From positions 1,798,001 to 1,862,000 of the forward strand of contig NZ_CP017481.1 in assembly GCF_002307355.1 (NCBI RefSeq): a stretch of DNA of 64,000 bases, given 5' to 3'. The DNA is from Pectobacterium polaris. Its GTDB lineage: Bacteria > Pseudomonadota > Gammaproteobacteria > Enterobacterales > Enterobacteriaceae. The position numbers were made by a program, and so were the translations under genes. Numbering within the stretch: the stretch's first letter is position 1; each line of letters begins with the position of its first letter. The notes beneath the pieces are model-generated. The model made no database searches, was not told where the DNA came from, and saw only the letters and a program-made list of their open reading frames with translations. Positions 24,208 through 35,359 of this stretch are shown here, one piece after another.

Positions 24208-24260
24208 TGTTAGAACACTATACAATCCTGAATCTCTGCGGCAATGCCCCCGTCTGGTTA

Positions 24261-24276
24261 TGTGACTCCGGTCACG
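24261..24276 (-). promoter_or_regulatory. CRP-cAMP site upstream of the phospho-glucosidase gene
   Basis: TGTGA-N6-TCACG on the plus strand, one base off the ideal. It is upstream of the RAT leader, in the same relation as the site before the PTS operon. Confidence 0.55.
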
Positions 24277-24349
24277 ACATCTCTGCTGGCGTGATTCGGT
24301 GTTGCCAGACGTTAGGCGTTTTACCCCCTAACGCCGTGGCTTCATGACG

Positions 24350-25111
24350 TTACTTCGCTTGCAGCGCCTTGACGACGGCTTCGCCCAGCGCTTGAGCGGA
24401 TGCTGGGTTTTGACCGGTGATCAGCCGCCCGTCAACGACGACTTTATTTTCAAAGATCGGTGCTTCTTCGAATGTTGCGCCATCCTTTTTCAGCGCCGCT
24501 TCAAGTTCAAACGGAACGATCTTGTCGTAATTACGGGACGCTTCTTCTTCCGCAGTAAAGCCGGTAAGGCGACGGCCTTTAATCAACAGTTCACCATTAC
24601 TGAGCTTCACATTCAGCAAGCCTGCCGGACCGTGGCAAACGGCACTGATGATGTCATTTTTCTCGTACATGGTACGCACGATGTTGATCAACTCAGGATT
24701 GTTGACGAAATCCCACATGGGTCCATGTCCTCCAACCAGCAGGATCGCGCTATATTTCGCGGGATCAACCTTTGCCAGCGGGATTGAATTAGCCAGTTTG
24801 TTGCGGTGTTCCGGGTTAGTCCAGAAATCCAGACTCGCCCGATCTTTGAGATCGAATCCGTCAAACGGAGGCATCCCACCTTTGGGACTGGCGATATCGT
24901 AAGACAGACCGACTTTGTCGAATACTTCGACCGGGTGAGTCAATTCAGGAAGCCAGAAGCCGCCAACGAGATCGGGTGTTTTTTTATCCAAACTGGAGAC
25001 GACGATTAAGACCTTCTCTTCTTTCAGATTGGCTTGAGCGAAAACGGGGGAGGCTGCGGCAAACACAGCCATCGCGGCGATAAGACCAGCACAGCGCTTG
25101 ATGATTGACAT
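24350..25111 (-). CDS. Exported DJ-1/PfpI-family (type 1 glutamine amidotransferase-like) protein
   Basis: 253 aa with a signal peptide (MSIIKRCAGLIAAMAVFAAASPVFA). The DJ-1/PfpI nucleophile elbow is present: Cys in DIISAVCHGPAGLL, with the acidic residue in FDGFDLKD and GGHGPMWDF as further marks. Relatives include Hsp31-like chaperones and glyoxalase III or deglycase enzymes; a periplasmic location makes this one unusual among them. It is divergent from a LysR regulator, which probably controls it. The precise activity is not readable. Confidence 0.85.
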   Translation of the reverse strand: MSIIKRCAGLIAAMAVFAAASPVFAQANLKEEKVLIVVSSLDKKTPDLVGGFWLPELTHPVEVFDKVGLSYDIASPKGGMPPFDGFDLKDRASLDFWTNPEHRNKLANSIPLAKVDPAKYSAILLVGGHGPMWDFVNNPELINIVRTMYEKNDIISAVCHGPAGLLNVKLSNGELLIKGRRLTGFTAEEEASRNYDKIVPFELEAALKKDGATFEEAPIFENKVVVDGRLITGQNPASAQALGEAVVKALQAK

Positions 25112-25292
25112 AAAAAACTCCTTTCAGCAGGTGGTGATGGTCGCCACTATATCCGTGATAATGGGTTGAAAACAGGCGGTAAAAGCGGAATGCATTGTTT
25201 AAAAAATCGATGTAATCACTTTATATTGGTGTGATAAATTATCGTAAAATGCGTTTGATGATCCCTGTGTTGTATGATGATGAGGAACCCTG

Positions 25293-26195
25293 ATGGGGCA
25301 ATCCGATAGCTTTGATGGACTGGCAGAATTTCTGGCTATAGCGAAACGCTTGAGCATTCGCAAAGCTGCGCTCGATCTGGGTAAGACGCCGGGATCGGTG
25401 AGCTTGTCGCTCCAGAAGCTGGAGCATCGCCTCGGCGTGCTACTGTTCCACCGCACGACGCGCAAGATGGCATTGACGGAAGCAGGGGAAGATCTGCTGC
25501 TGAGAATCGGGCCTGCGGCACACGTTATCGCAACAGGTTTTGAAGATGTGGCTCAATCGGCAAAAAAACCATCGGGGACGTTGAAGCTGATCGTAGAACG
25601 CCTGGCATTACCCCATGTCATCGAGCCGCTCATCCCTGCATTTCGTCAGGCATGGCCGAATTTGAATATCGATATCACGGTGAGTAATCGTCACGATAAC
25701 TTCGTCTCTGGAGGCTATGATGCTGGCATCATGATCGGTTCCTATATCGAACAGGATATGATTGCAGTACGGCTCTCCCCACCATTTAAGTGGGCGGTAT
25801 TCGGTTCGCCGGAATATTTCAAAGCGAACGGTAAGCCTAAAGCGACGCGCGATCTGGTGCATCACGAATGTATTCGCTTTCGTCGCCCTGAAAAGGGAGA
25901 TATTTATCGGTGGGAGTTTGTCGAAAATAAAGAAACGGTAAGAGTTGAGCCAGCCGGCACAATTACCGTGAACGATGGCGAGCTCATGCGTAGCCTCGCG
26001 GTCAGGGGCGTTGGGCTTATTTACTCATCCACTTTCCATACCTCACGCGAACTGGCAAACGGCACGCTGGAAGCCGCGTTACTCGATCTCTCGCCGGGAA
26101 ATGACGGCCTCTTTCTTTATTTCTCAAGAGCCGCGAGGAATCAACCCAAATTGCGTGCGTTTATCGACGTGTGTTCGCAGATAATTAAGACGTGA
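25293..26195 (+). CDS. LysR-family transcriptional regulator
   Basis: 300 aa. An N-terminal winged helix (FLAIAKRLSIRKAALDLGKTPG and SLQKLEHRLGVLLFHRTTRKMALTEAG) is followed by a periplasmic-binding-like effector domain from about residue 90. It is divergent from the DJ-1/PfpI gene with 181 nt between them, the usual arrangement for a LysR protein and its target. The inducer is unknown. GAGG lies six nt before the ATG. Confidence 0.92.
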   Translation: MGQSDSFDGLAEFLAIAKRLSIRKAALDLGKTPGSVSLSLQKLEHRLGVLLFHRTTRKMALTEAGEDLLLRIGPAAHVIATGFEDVAQSAKKPSGTLKLIVERLALPHVIEPLIPAFRQAWPNLNIDITVSNRHDNFVSGGYDAGIMIGSYIEQDMIAVRLSPPFKWAVFGSPEYFKANGKPKATRDLVHHECIRFRRPEKGDIYRWEFVENKETVRVEPAGTITVNDGELMRSLAVRGVGLIYSSTFHTSRELANGTLEAALLDLSPGNDGLFLYFSRAARNQPKLRAFIDVCSQIIKT

Positions 26196-26217
26196 ATGAA
26201 TAGGCCGAGCTCGTCCG

Positions 26218-26577
26218 TCAGTCTTTCGAAGCGTATTCAACTGAGCCTGTTTTGCATTCGTACATGGCAAACAGTGAGTGTGTTTTCTGTGGGCCGGAGA
26301 CGGTGAATGCCAGGAGGTAAATCTCGGGGTTGGATAACGTAGATGAATCGGCTTTATCAAAAGCAATCACTGGTGTCGCGGTGCCGAGGTTTTCGGGTTG
26401 GAATTTAGCCCAGCGCGGAATACGGTGTGTCAGGAGATCGTTCTTCACATGGTCAACGGCTTGCTCATACGTCACCTCCAGGCAGGACGGGCCACTATGT
26501 CTGAGGTAATAATCGTAGCCAGCTAAGGCACTAGCTGTCGCCAGAACGCAACAGATCGTCTTGGTTTTCCATCCCAT
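26218..26577 (-). CDS. Small protein with N-terminal membrane anchor, unknown function
   Basis: 119 aa from ATG 26577, preceded by GGGAG at a good distance; a frame from 26613 would add 12 residues. Residues 5-22 (TKTICCVLATASALAG) form a membrane anchor or signal peptide; the rest is soluble with two Cys (SGPSCLEV and MYECKTG) that could form a disulfide outside the cytoplasm. It is convergent with the LysR gene. I do not recognise the family. Confidence 0.6.
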   Translation of the reverse strand: MGWKTKTICCVLATASALAGYDYYLRHSGPSCLEVTYEQAVDHVKNDLLTHRIPRWAKFQPENLGTATPVIAFDKADSSTLSNPEIYLLAFTVSGPQKTHSLFAMYECKTGSVEYASKD

Positions 26578-26838
26578 CTCACTTCTCCCTGATAAATATA
26601 AACAGACGCCCAAAAATAAAGGAGCTGCGCTATTAACGCAACTCCTTGTATTTGGTTGCTTCCGCTGGAGTTAGGCTGGTGACTGAGTGGTTATTGGTTC
26701 CTAAAGAAATAACCGAAAATAAATATTTTTCGTTATTTGTTATTGATATATATTACTATAATTTGCCAACGATTACCTATTATTCACTATTTATATGTGT
26801 TACACGATACAAAGCTATTTAGTCTGGAGGACGGGAAT

Positions 26839-27945
26839 ATGTCGGAGCAAGAGTATACTGCAATCACGCTAGATACCTCAATTTTTGATGGTAATGGGCT
26901 GAGACTTGAACAGGGTCTTTTAGGGAGGATGCGGCAATTTAAGACGATCCCAATTATCTTTGTACTCACTGATGTGACGGTGAGTGAATTAACCCATCAC
27001 CTTGAAGAGAAGATGAAAGCCAGCAAGTTTTCACTTGAGAAAGCACTGGAAGATTCGAAAAACCATCTTTTAATACCTGACAGCGATTTAAATTCTTTTA
27101 AGGAGAAATTTTCAGATTTAAAAGATTTCAAAGATGCTGCATTAAAACGTGTGCAGACGTACATTGATATGACTGGAGCTATTGTATTGGATACCAACCA
27201 ATACGTGAGTATTGCTGAAATCAGGGACGCTTATTTTAGTAATCAATCACCATTTACTGAATCAGGAAGCAAAAAAAATGAGTTTCCTGATGCTATATCT
27301 CTCATTGCGTTGAAAAACTGGGCTGAAAAGAATGAACAAATAGTTTGTGCTGTCTCAAAGGATAAAGACTGGGGCAGTTTTTGTGATGAAGTTGATGATA
27401 TAGATTATATCAATGATCTATCGAAAGCTCTTGATTACTTCAATAGCGAAACCGTTTCACGATTGGTTGTTGAAAAATTAGCTGAAGCAATTGATAGCGA
27501 TGAAGATGATGTACAGAATTTTAAAGTACAACTCGAGAGTATGCTAGAAGGTGCCGTCGAGCGTTTAACGTTAACGCAGGAGGCAGCATCATCATTAGTT
27601 TATGAGGGGGATGGTGTTGAAATTAAGTTTAAACAGCTTCATTCTATAGCGACAAATTTCAAAATTATTGAGGCTAGCGACGATTATTTAACAGTTGAAA
27701 CTTTACTCAATGTAGAGTTGGATATAGAGGGTGTTTTCTCTCTCTATCATTATGATTCTTTTGATAAGGATTATATTCGTGCTGGTAGCGTAACATCTAC
27801 AATAAATGATTCATATGATTTAAGCGTGCTTTTGAAATTGGCCGGTGATTTTTCTGATTTCAGTGAAATAGAAATAGACTCTTTGGAAATTGTGAGGGAT
27901 TTAGGTACTGTATACTTCGGTTTTCTTGAACCTTATTATGATTAA
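26839..27945 (+). CDS. PIN-like domain protein (DUF4935 type), possible RNase
   Basis: 368 aa from ATG 26839, chosen over an in-frame ATG at 26737 because GGAGGACGGG precedes it and the extra residues look like non-coding AT-rich DNA. The first half has the spaced acidic residues of a PIN nuclease: TLDTSIF, EFPDAISLIAL and SKDKDWG. PIN proteins are Mg2+-dependent RNases, often toxins or defence effectors. The second half (residues 210-368) is acidic, with no domain I recognise. Codon use is clearly more AT-rich than in the core genes, pointing to transfer. No antitoxin gene is adjacent in the same direction. Confidence 0.75.
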   Translation: MSEQEYTAITLDTSIFDGNGLRLEQGLLGRMRQFKTIPIIFVLTDVTVSELTHHLEEKMKASKFSLEKALEDSKNHLLIPDSDLNSFKEKFSDLKDFKDAALKRVQTYIDMTGAIVLDTNQYVSIAEIRDAYFSNQSPFTESGSKKNEFPDAISLIALKNWAEKNEQIVCAVSKDKDWGSFCDEVDDIDYINDLSKALDYFNSETVSRLVVEKLAEAIDSDEDDVQNFKVQLESMLEGAVERLTLTQEAASSLVYEGDGVEIKFKQLHSIATNFKIIEASDDYLTVETLLNVELDIEGVFSLYHYDSFDKDYIRAGSVTSTINDSYDLSVLLKLAGDFSDFSEIEIDSLEIVRDLGTVYFGFLEPYYD

Positions 27946-27970
27946 AAAATCAGGAAAAGCCTGATTTTTT
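27944..27970 (+). terminator. Intrinsic terminator after the PIN gene
   Basis: An AAAAAATCAGG/CCTGATTTTTT stem with a short loop overlaps the stop codon of the PIN gene. Confidence 0.78.
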
Positions 27971-28067
27971 ACTTAACTGTTAGCAACCATCTTTTTGTAA
28001 CGATCAATGCTTTTATTTTTAATTTTTCGGTCTAGATATGGTGACAAGAAATCATGGAATTGGATGA

Positions 28068-28439
28068 TTATTCAGGGTTGCTTTTCTTAAAGCGTTCTAT
28101 TGAACTGATAAGTAATTCTAAGCCAAGCCAAGCGAGCCAACTGGCTGCTAGAAATAATGCTGCATAAGACAGCATGGAAGAAATGGAATCCCATTGTTTG
28201 TTAGCTATATCTGTGGCGGCAGGGTAATCCTTCAACTTATAGATTAATTTCTCACTGTAGGAGTGTACGAACACACCGATTAAATATGTAAAGAGCGATA
28301 CGAACAACAGCGTCATAAACGCCTTACCTGAGATGACTTCTAAGTAGAAACGTGGATGTTTCAATGAAAAAGTATAGATAACGCTTGCGGAGGCGAAGAA
28401 GCCTGTAATTACCTCCCAAGAAAGGGATATATCTGCCAT
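28068..28439 (-). CDS. Small multi-pass membrane protein, unknown function
   Basis: 123 aa with an AAAGGAACG ribosome site. Three or four hydrophobic helices are visible (residues 8-27, 38-60, 85-112), separated by a polar stretch. There is no recognisable domain. It faces the PIN gene and, with it, fills the AT-rich space next to the 3' end of tRNA-Ile2. Whether the two act together is unknown. Confidence 0.62.
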   Translation of the reverse strand: MADISLSWEVITGFFASASVIYTFSLKHPRFYLEVISGKAFMTLLFVSLFTYLIGVFVHSYSEKLIYKLKDYPAATDIANKQWDSISSMLSYAALFLAASWLAWLGLELLISSIERFKKSNPE

Positions 28440-28583
28440 AACTCGTTCCTTTCAGGATTCGTAGCAATCGCTAATCGATGGTAAGTAAAAAAATGGGGCG
28501 ACATTTTTGCGACACTGCATGTAGAGTAGCAAAAAGCCACCTTGCAAAAGGTGGCTTAATCATATGATTTTAAAACTAAAATT

Positions 28584-28659
28584 TGGTGGCCCCTGCTGGA
28601 CTTGAACCAGCGACCAAGCGATTATGAGTCGCCTGCTCTAACCACTGAGCTAAGGGGCC
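28584..28659 (-). tRNA. ileX: tRNA-Ile2 (anticodon CAU, lysidine-modified)
   Basis: A 76-nt cloverleaf with encoded CCA. The anticodon CAT sits in the loop context GACTCATAATC, and the sequence is essentially that of E. coli ileX. The C34 is made lysidine by TilS so that it reads AUA. It lies beside mug, as in E. coli. Confidence 0.96.
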
Positions 28660-28798
28660 GAATGGGCGATGATTATACGGTAATGTGCGGGGGAGGTCTA
28701 TAGTCTATCTGCCGGGTGGTGGTTTTATACTCAAGATAGCTTGTTGTTATTCTTATCAGAATTTACGATGGCTGTAGTCAACGGAAGTAGGGAAAGAC

Positions 28799-29302
28799 AT
28801 GATTACCGATATTCTGGCCATGAATCTTCAGGTTGTTTTCTGCGGCATTAACCCCGGGCTGTCGACGGCCCATCACGGTTACCACTTCGCTAACCCTAGT
28901 AATCGCTTCTGGAAGGTGATTCATCAGGCAGGCTTTACTGAACGTTTGCTGACACCTGCGGAAGAGCAGCATCTGCTGGATACCGGATGTGGCATCACCA
29001 TGCTGGTGGAGCGGCCAACGGTTGAAGCGACCGAACTGGGGCGAGACGAGCTGCTGCAAGGTGGGAATGCGATTGTTGAGAAGATGGAACGCTATCAGCC
29101 GCGTGCGCTGGCGGTGTTAGGGAAGCAGGCGTTCAGTCAGGCGTTTGGTATCAAGAAGGTTTCCTGGGGGCGTCAGGAGCTGTGTATTGGCGAAACGCAG
29201 GTTTGGGTACTGCCGAACCCTAGCGGGCTGAATCGTGCGACGCTGGAGTCGCTGGTGGCGTCGTATCAGGAACTGCATCAGGCGTTGCAGGATAACGTAT
29301 AA
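28799..29302 (+). CDS. mug: G/U mismatch-specific uracil/thymine DNA glycosylase Mug
   Basis: 167 aa. Both active-site motifs are present: GINPGLSTA near residue 17 and [12 protein letters not shown] near residue 140. Mug removes uracil and ethenocytosine opposite G in DNA. AGGGAAAG precedes the ATG. It is convergent with rpoD, as in E. coli. Confidence 0.96.
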   Translation: MITDILAMNLQVVFCGINPGLSTAHHGYHFANPSNRFWKVIHQAGFTERLLTPAEEQHLLDTGCGITMLVERPTVEATELGRDELLQGGNAIVEKMERYQPRALAVLGKQAFSQAFGIKKVSWGRQELCIGETQVWVLPNPSGLNRATLESLVASYQELHQALQDNV

Positions 29303-29330
29303 ATTCAATCTGAGCGTTCTGACAGGCAAA

Positions 29331-29358
29331 AAATAACCCCAGCGAACTGGGGTTATTT
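29331..29358. terminator. Bidirectional terminator between mug and rpoD
   Basis: AAATAACCCCAG and CTGGGGTTATTT form a perfect 12-bp stem with a GCGA-type loop. Confidence 0.85.
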
Positions 29359-29399
29359 ATCGTGAGGCTATCTACCGTGCGGATTAGCTGAGGGATGAA

Positions 29400-31238
29400 T
29401 TAATCATCCAGGAAGCTACGCAGCACTTCGGAACGGCTTGGGTGACGCAGTTTACGCAGCGCTTTCGCTTCGATCTGACGAATACGTTCACGAGTAACGT
29501 CAAACTGTTTGCCCACTTCTTCCAGCGTATGGTCGGTGTTCATATCGATACCGAAACGCATGCGCAGGACTTTCGCTTCACGTGCGGTTAAGCCAGCCAG
29601 AACGTCGTGTGTCGCAGAACGCAGGCTTTCCGACGTGGCGGAATCCAGCGGCAGCTCCAGCGTCGTATCTTCGATGAAATCGCCCAAATGTGAATCTTCA
29701 TCATCACCAATCGGGGTTTCCATTGAAATCGGCTCTTTCGCGATTTTCAGCACTTTACGGATCTTGTCTTCCGGCATCAGCATACGCTCAGCCAGCTCTT
29801 CCGGCGTCGGCTCGCGACCCATTTCCTGCAACATCTGACGAGAAATACGGTTCAGTTTGTTGATCGTCTCAATCATGTGTACCGGAATACGGATGGTACG
29901 TGCCTGATCGGCGATAGAACGGGTGATCGCCTGACGGATCCACCAGGTTGCATAGGTCGAGAATTTGTAACCACGGCGATATTCAAATTTATCTACCGCT
30001 TTCATCAGACCGATGTTGCCTTCCTGAATCAGGTCGAGGAACTGCAAACCACGGTTGGTGTATTTCTTCGCGATAGAAATAACCAGACGCAGGTTAGCTT
30101 CCACCATTTCTTTCTTGGCGCGACGCGCTTTCGCTTCACCAATCGACATACGACGGTTGATGTCTTTAACTTGCTCGATCGTCAGGCCAGTTTCTTCTTC
30201 GATCTGCTGCAGTTTTTGCAGGCTGCGGGTGACGTCTTCTTCAACATCATTCAGCTTTTCAGACCATGGCTTGCCCATTGCGACTGCTGCGGCAAACCAG
30301 GTGTTGTTGGTTTCATTGCCAGTGAACATCGTGACGAAGTTTTTCTTCGGCATTTTGCACTGTTCAACACACAGCTTAATGATCAAACGTTCCTGAGTAC
30401 GAACGCGATCCATCATGGAACGCATGCTGTTAACCAGGAAATCAAACTGTTTCGGCACCAGACGGAACTGTTTGAAGACTTCGGACAGATTCAGGATTTC
30501 CTGTGCTGCCAATGCATGGCTACGACCGTGAGCTTTGATAACCTGACGGGTCGTTTCATATTGCACACGCAGTTCGGTGAACTTCTCACGCGCCAGCTCA
30601 GGATCGATGCTGTTGTCGTCTTCTTCTTCCTCTTCGTCTTCTTTTTCCTCATCGTCATCGTCCATTTCTTCGCTCGAAAGCTCGGAACCAACGTGAGTCG
30701 CGGTAGGCGCAATGTCCTCTTCCGCATTAGGATCGACGAAGCCAGTGATCAGGTCGGACAGGCGGCTTTCGCCCGCTTCGACGCGGTCATACTGTTCCAG
30801 CAGGTAAGTAATGGCTTCAGGATACTCTGCAACAGAGCACTGAACCTGGTTGATACCGTCTTCGATACGCTTGGCGATATCGATCTCGCCCTCACGCGTC
30901 AACAGCTCAACGGTACCCATTTCACGCATGTACATGCGAACCGGATCGGTGGTGCGACCAATTTCCGATTCAACACTGGATAGAACCTGCGCAGCAGCCT
31001 CTGCTGCATCTTCATCGGCATCATTGGTGTTTTCGGCCAGCAACAGATCGTCTGCATCCGGTGCTTCTTCCATCACCTGGATGCCCATGTCGTTAATCAT
31101 CTGGATGATATCTTCGATCTGATCCGAGTCGATGATATCTTCCGGCAGATGGTCATTGACCTCAGCATAGGTCAGGTAGCCTTGCTCCTTACCACGGGTG
31201 ACAAGCAGCTTCAGCTGTGACTGCGGGTTTTGCTCCAT
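29400..31238 (-). CDS. rpoD: RNA polymerase primary sigma factor RpoD (sigma-70)
   Basis: 612 aa, the E. coli length to within one residue. Region 1.1 is at the N-terminus, followed by the acidic non-conserved insert ([16 protein letters not shown] near residue 195). Region 2 for -10 recognition contains [17 protein letters not shown], and region 4.2 ends in [23 protein letters not shown]. It directs transcription of housekeeping genes. It is the last gene of the rpsU-dnaG-rpoD operon. The 31239-31391 gap after dnaG is short and shows no clear terminator. Confidence 0.98.
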   Translation of the reverse strand: MEQNPQSQLKLLVTRGKEQGYLTYAEVNDHLPEDIIDSDQIEDIIQMINDMGIQVMEEAPDADDLLLAENTNDADEDAAEAAAQVLSSVESEIGRTTDPVRMYMREMGTVELLTREGEIDIAKRIEDGINQVQCSVAEYPEAITYLLEQYDRVEAGESRLSDLITGFVDPNAEEDIAPTATHVGSELSSEEMDDDDEEKEDEEEEEDDNSIDPELAREKFTELRVQYETTRQVIKAHGRSHALAAQEILNLSEVFKQFRLVPKQFDFLVNSMRSMMDRVRTQERLIIKLCVEQCKMPKKNFVTMFTGNETNNTWFAAAVAMGKPWSEKLNDVEEDVTRSLQKLQQIEEETGLTIEQVKDINRRMSIGEAKARRAKKEMVEANLRLVISIAKKYTNRGLQFLDLIQEGNIGLMKAVDKFEYRRGYKFSTYATWWIRQAITRSIADQARTIRIPVHMIETINKLNRISRQMLQEMGREPTPEELAERMLMPEDKIRKVLKIAKEPISMETPIGDDEDSHLGDFIEDTTLELPLDSATSESLRSATHDVLAGLTAREAKVLRMRFGIDMNTDHTLEEVGKQFDVTRERIRQIEAKALRKLRHPSRSEVLRSFLDD

Positions 31239-31391
31239 AAGACGGTATCCACACTTCAGAGTATTTGGGTTGGTGTCGGTCAGCGTAGTTCGCTAACAAT
31301 AGCATTAGGGGTATTTTTCTTATCGCCGCGCCCCTGTAGCGGCTCTTTGCAGGGCTCAACCCTGCTATTTATCGGCAATTAAGCCTCTGTA

Positions 31392-33146
31392 TCAGTGTTT
31401 TCTGGTCAACGCCAGTTGCAACGACCAAAGCTCTTTTTTTTCTTTGGCGTTGAGCCCATGCGTTCTGTCACGGGCAATCAATGTTTCTTGTCGCTGTTTC
31501 AACAGCTGATCGTAGAGCTCTGCCAGACTGATTCTGAACTTCTCGTCGAGCTCTTCCTCTACGATCATATGGTTCCATGAAGCCATGGTTTCAAGCTGTT
31601 TGCGGTACTTGCTGTCGCGATATTTTTCCAACAGCAGACCCATGTTCATCCCAGGGCTGGCGTTGCAGGTTTTCACCAAGTCTTGAAACAGGGATAAACC
31701 CGCCACTTTGTCTTCTTCAATGCCTTCCAGCGCGAGGTCTGGCACCTCTGCCGCCAATCTTGGGTTTTGTACTAAAAGTCCTATAAGTATACGCATAGTT
31801 GTGACTTTTAGTTGCGGCGGCTGGTAGGATTGAGCCTGCTCTGCCACTTTTGGGAGCAGTCTGTCCAACTGGCTGTCGTCCAAAATTCCTAGCTTGTTAC
31901 CGAGTTGCTGGCGCAAATACATCCGCAGCGTTTCTCCCGGTACCTGGCCTATCAGCGGTAGCACCAGCGTGCTGAGCTTAGTACGACCGTCGGGTGAACT
32001 CATGTCCACCTGCTGTTGCAGCGTTTCAAACAGAAACTGCGACAGCGGCAGGGCCTGTTCCATCCGCTGCTCAAAGGCGACTTTGCCTTCTTTACGCACC
32101 AGCGTGTCGGGGTCTTCACCGTCTGGCAGGAACATAAAGCGTAGCTGACGACCATCGTTCAAATAGGGTAGCGCAGTTTCCAGCGCGCGCCATGCCGCTT
32201 CACGTCCAGCACGGTCTCCGTCGTAACAACACACCACCAAGTCTGTGGCGCGAAATAGTAACTGAATGTGATCGGCAGTCGTGGAGGTACCCAGCGATGC
32301 CACCGCATAGTCAATATCAAACTGCGCCAGCGCTACCACATCCATATAGCCTTCAACAACCAAGAGTCGTTTGAGTTCTGGGTGACTTTGCTGCGCCTCA
32401 TACAGGCCGTACAACTGGCGACCTTTATGAAAAATTTCTGTTTCCGGCGAGTTAAGGTACTTTGGGGTACCGTCGCCTAATACGCGTCCGCCGAAGGCAA
32501 TCACTCGTCCCCGTTTGTCGCGGATAGGGAACATCACACGCTCGCGGAAGCGGTCGTACATTCGACCCTGATCGTTAGTCACCAGCATGCCAGCATCGTT
32601 CAATGTGCTGCGATCGTCATCATTGCGGCCAAAGCGCTTTAAAACGTTATCCCAGCCGGGCGGGGCGAAGCCAATCGCAAAATGGCTGATCACTTCTGCA
32701 CTTAAACCGCGCTGTTGCAGATATTGCAACGCTGGCGTACCGACTGATTGGCTTAGTGCTTGTTGATAGAACCCACTGAGCTGTCCCATCAATTCGTACA
32801 GACTTTGCCGTTGGTGACGCTCTAACTGGGTTGGGCCAGTGCCGGTTTCATAAGGCACTTCGAGGCCATATTGGGTGGCAAGTTCTTCAATGGTTTCAAC
32901 GAATTCGAGACGATCGTAATTCATCAAAAAGTCTATGGCGTTGCCGTGTGCGCCACAGCCAAAACAGTGATAGAACTGTTTGTCACCGTTTACGGTGAAT
33001 GAGGGGGTTTTTTCGTGATGGAACGGACAACACGCATGGTAGTTTTTGCCCTGCTTCTTCAGTTTGACGCGCGCGTCAATGAGATCGACGATGTCGGTGC
33101 GAGCCAGCAGGTCATTAATAAATACGCGTGGGATTCGTCCAGCCAT
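31392..33146 (-). CDS. dnaG: DNA primase DnaG
   Basis: 584 aa. The N-terminal CHC2 zinc finger (CPFHHEKTPSF, then FHCFGCGAHG-like YHCFGCGAHG) binds the template, the TOPRIM core (VVEGYMDVVAL, CYDGDRAGREAAWRAL) makes the primer, and the C-terminal helical domain contacts DnaB. It lies between rpsU and rpoD as in other enterobacteria. The C-terminus ends in an SLQLALTRKH helix. Confidence 0.98.
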   Translation of the reverse strand: MAGRIPRVFINDLLARTDIVDLIDARVKLKKQGKNYHACCPFHHEKTPSFTVNGDKQFYHCFGCGAHGNAIDFLMNYDRLEFVETIEELATQYGLEVPYETGTGPTQLERHQRQSLYELMGQLSGFYQQALSQSVGTPALQYLQQRGLSAEVISHFAIGFAPPGWDNVLKRFGRNDDDRSTLNDAGMLVTNDQGRMYDRFRERVMFPIRDKRGRVIAFGGRVLGDGTPKYLNSPETEIFHKGRQLYGLYEAQQSHPELKRLLVVEGYMDVVALAQFDIDYAVASLGTSTTADHIQLLFRATDLVVCCYDGDRAGREAAWRALETALPYLNDGRQLRFMFLPDGEDPDTLVRKEGKVAFEQRMEQALPLSQFLFETLQQQVDMSSPDGRTKLSTLVLPLIGQVPGETLRMYLRQQLGNKLGILDDSQLDRLLPKVAEQAQSYQPPQLKVTTMRILIGLLVQNPRLAAEVPDLALEGIEEDKVAGLSLFQDLVKTCNASPGMNMGLLLEKYRDSKYRKQLETMASWNHMIVEEELDEKFRISLAELYDQLLKQRQETLIARDRTHGLNAKEKKELWSLQLALTRKH

Positions 33147-33210
33147 AAGCCCCTGGTGTATACCCTTCTGTAAGGTGATTACATTGGATATAGCTTATAA
33201 ACGACAACAA

Positions 33211-33237
33211 GCCGCGCTTCCTTTCGGAAAGCACGGC
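33211..33237 (-). terminator. Attenuating hairpin between rpsU and dnaG
   Basis: Minus strand: GCCGTGCTTTCC-GAAA-GGAAGCGCGGC followed by a T-rich stretch. E. coli has a partial terminator in the same place that lowers primase output relative to S21. Confidence 0.6.
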
Positions 33238-33299
33238 CTTACGTATGCAACTGCTAAGTCTGCGGATTAATCACGCGTTGGAGGGAAACCCTCCGAAAA

Positions 33300-33527
<228 letters not shown>

Positions 33528-33742
33528 TCAATAAATTCGGTTTGCTGCTGGCTTGTGCCAGCCTTTTCAAAATGGTGCGGAATTCTACTGCAAACGTGAC
33601 GTCTTTGTAAAGCATTGCGGTGATCATAAAACGCCCAACCACTGCCAGCGTAGAAATCAGGCCGCTTATGGTAGACTATCCGCAGTTTGAAGCAAGCGGC
33701 ATTTAACGCATGCTCGTATCATCATCAAAGTTAGGAACAGCA

Positions 33743-34756
33743 ATGCGCGTATTGGGTATCGAAACATCCTGTGATGAAACCGGTGTGGCCATTTATGACA
33801 CGGAAGCCGGTTTGCTCGCCAATCAGTTATACAGCCAGGTTAAATTGCATGCTGATTACGGCGGCGTAGTGCCTGAGCTCGCCTCACGCGATCACGTGCG
33901 TAAAACGGTTCCGTTAATTCAGGCGGCGCTGCGTGAAGCTGGGCTACAGGCTGACGATATCGATGGCGTGGCTTACACCGCCGGCCCGGGTTTGGTTGGC
34001 GCGCTATTGGTGGGCGCGACGATTGGTAGGTCATTGGCGTTCGCCTGGGGTGTGCCGGCGATTCCTGTGCACCATATGGAAGGGCATTTGCTGGCGCCGA
34101 TGCTGGAAGATAACCCGCCGGCGTTTCCCTTCGTGGCGCTGCTGGTCTCTGGTGGCCATACGCAGCTCATCAGCGTGACGGGCATTGGTGAATATAGCCT
34201 TCTGGGCGAGTCGATTGATGACGCGGCGGGTGAAGCGTTTGATAAAACGGCGAAGTTACTGGGATTAGATTATCCCGGTGGACCAATGCTGTCGAAAATG
34301 GCGCAGGCGGGGAATTCCCAACGCTTTACGTTTCCGCGCCCGATGACCGATCGGCCGGGGCTGGATTTCAGCTTTTCCGGGCTAAAAACATTTGCTGCCA
34401 ATACGATTCGTAGCAATGGTGATGACGATCAAACGCGTGCTGACATTGCTCGTGCGTTTGAAGACGCCGTCGTAGATACGCTGGCGATAAAATGTCGTCG
34501 TGCGCTGGATGAGACGGGCTTTAAACGACTGGTCATGGCGGGGGGCGTGAGTGCAAACCGGACACTGCGCCAGCGCTTAGGTGAAGTGATGGCGAAACGC
34601 GGTGGTGAAGTGTTTTATGCGCGGCCTGAATTCTGTACGGATAATGGCGCGATGATTGCCTACGCAGGCAGTGTGCGTCTTGTGCATGGCGCGAGCCAGA
34701 CGCTGGGCGTATCTGTTCGGCCACGTTGGCCGTTGGCTGAATTGCCTGCGGTGTGA
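33743..34756 (+). CDS. tsaD: tRNA N6-threonylcarbamoyladenosine transferase TsaD
   Basis: 337 aa from ATG 33743 ([14 protein letters not shown]); a frame from 33710 adds 11 unconserved residues and lacks a ribosome site. With TsaB and TsaE it forms t6A37 in tRNAs that read ANN codons. The ASKHA-fold metal histidines are in [10 protein letters not shown], and [10 protein letters not shown] and [12 protein letters not shown] are family marks. It is divergent from rpsU as in E. coli, but here it is followed by argR. Confidence 0.97.
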   Translation: MRVLGIETSCDETGVAIYDTEAGLLANQLYSQVKLHADYGGVVPELASRDHVRKTVPLIQAALREAGLQADDIDGVAYTAGPGLVGALLVGATIGRSLAFAWGVPAIPVHHMEGHLLAPMLEDNPPAFPFVALLVSGGHTQLISVTGIGEYSLLGESIDDAAGEAFDKTAKLLGLDYPGGPMLSKMAQAGNSQRFTFPRPMTDRPGLDFSFSGLKTFAANTIRSNGDDDQTRADIARAFEDAVVDTLAIKCRRALDETGFKRLVMAGGVSANRTLRQRLGEVMAKRGGEVFYARPEFCTDNGAMIAYAGSVRLVHGASQTLGVSVRPRWPLAELPAV

Positions 34757-34774
34757 GTGTTCGAGCGGTAATCG

Positions 34775-34803
34775 CTACGTGTAGATAGTTGCTCTACACG
34801 TAG
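34775..34803 (+). terminator. Hairpin after tsaD
   Basis: CTACGTGTAGA and TCTACACGTAG form an 11-bp stem between the tsaD and argR ends. There is no strong T-run. Confidence 0.55.
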
Positions 34804-34841
34804 TGAAGAAAGCGTAGCAAAAACATTAGCGGATAAGCGAA

Positions 34842-35330
<489 letters not shown>

Positions 35331-35359
35331 TTATGGTTAATCTTCCTATTATGCAGTTG

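Noticed and set aside
29877..30983. Long open frame (368 codons) on the plus strand
   Set aside because: It lies wholly antisense to rpoD, has no recognisable domain and mirrors the codon structure of rpoD.
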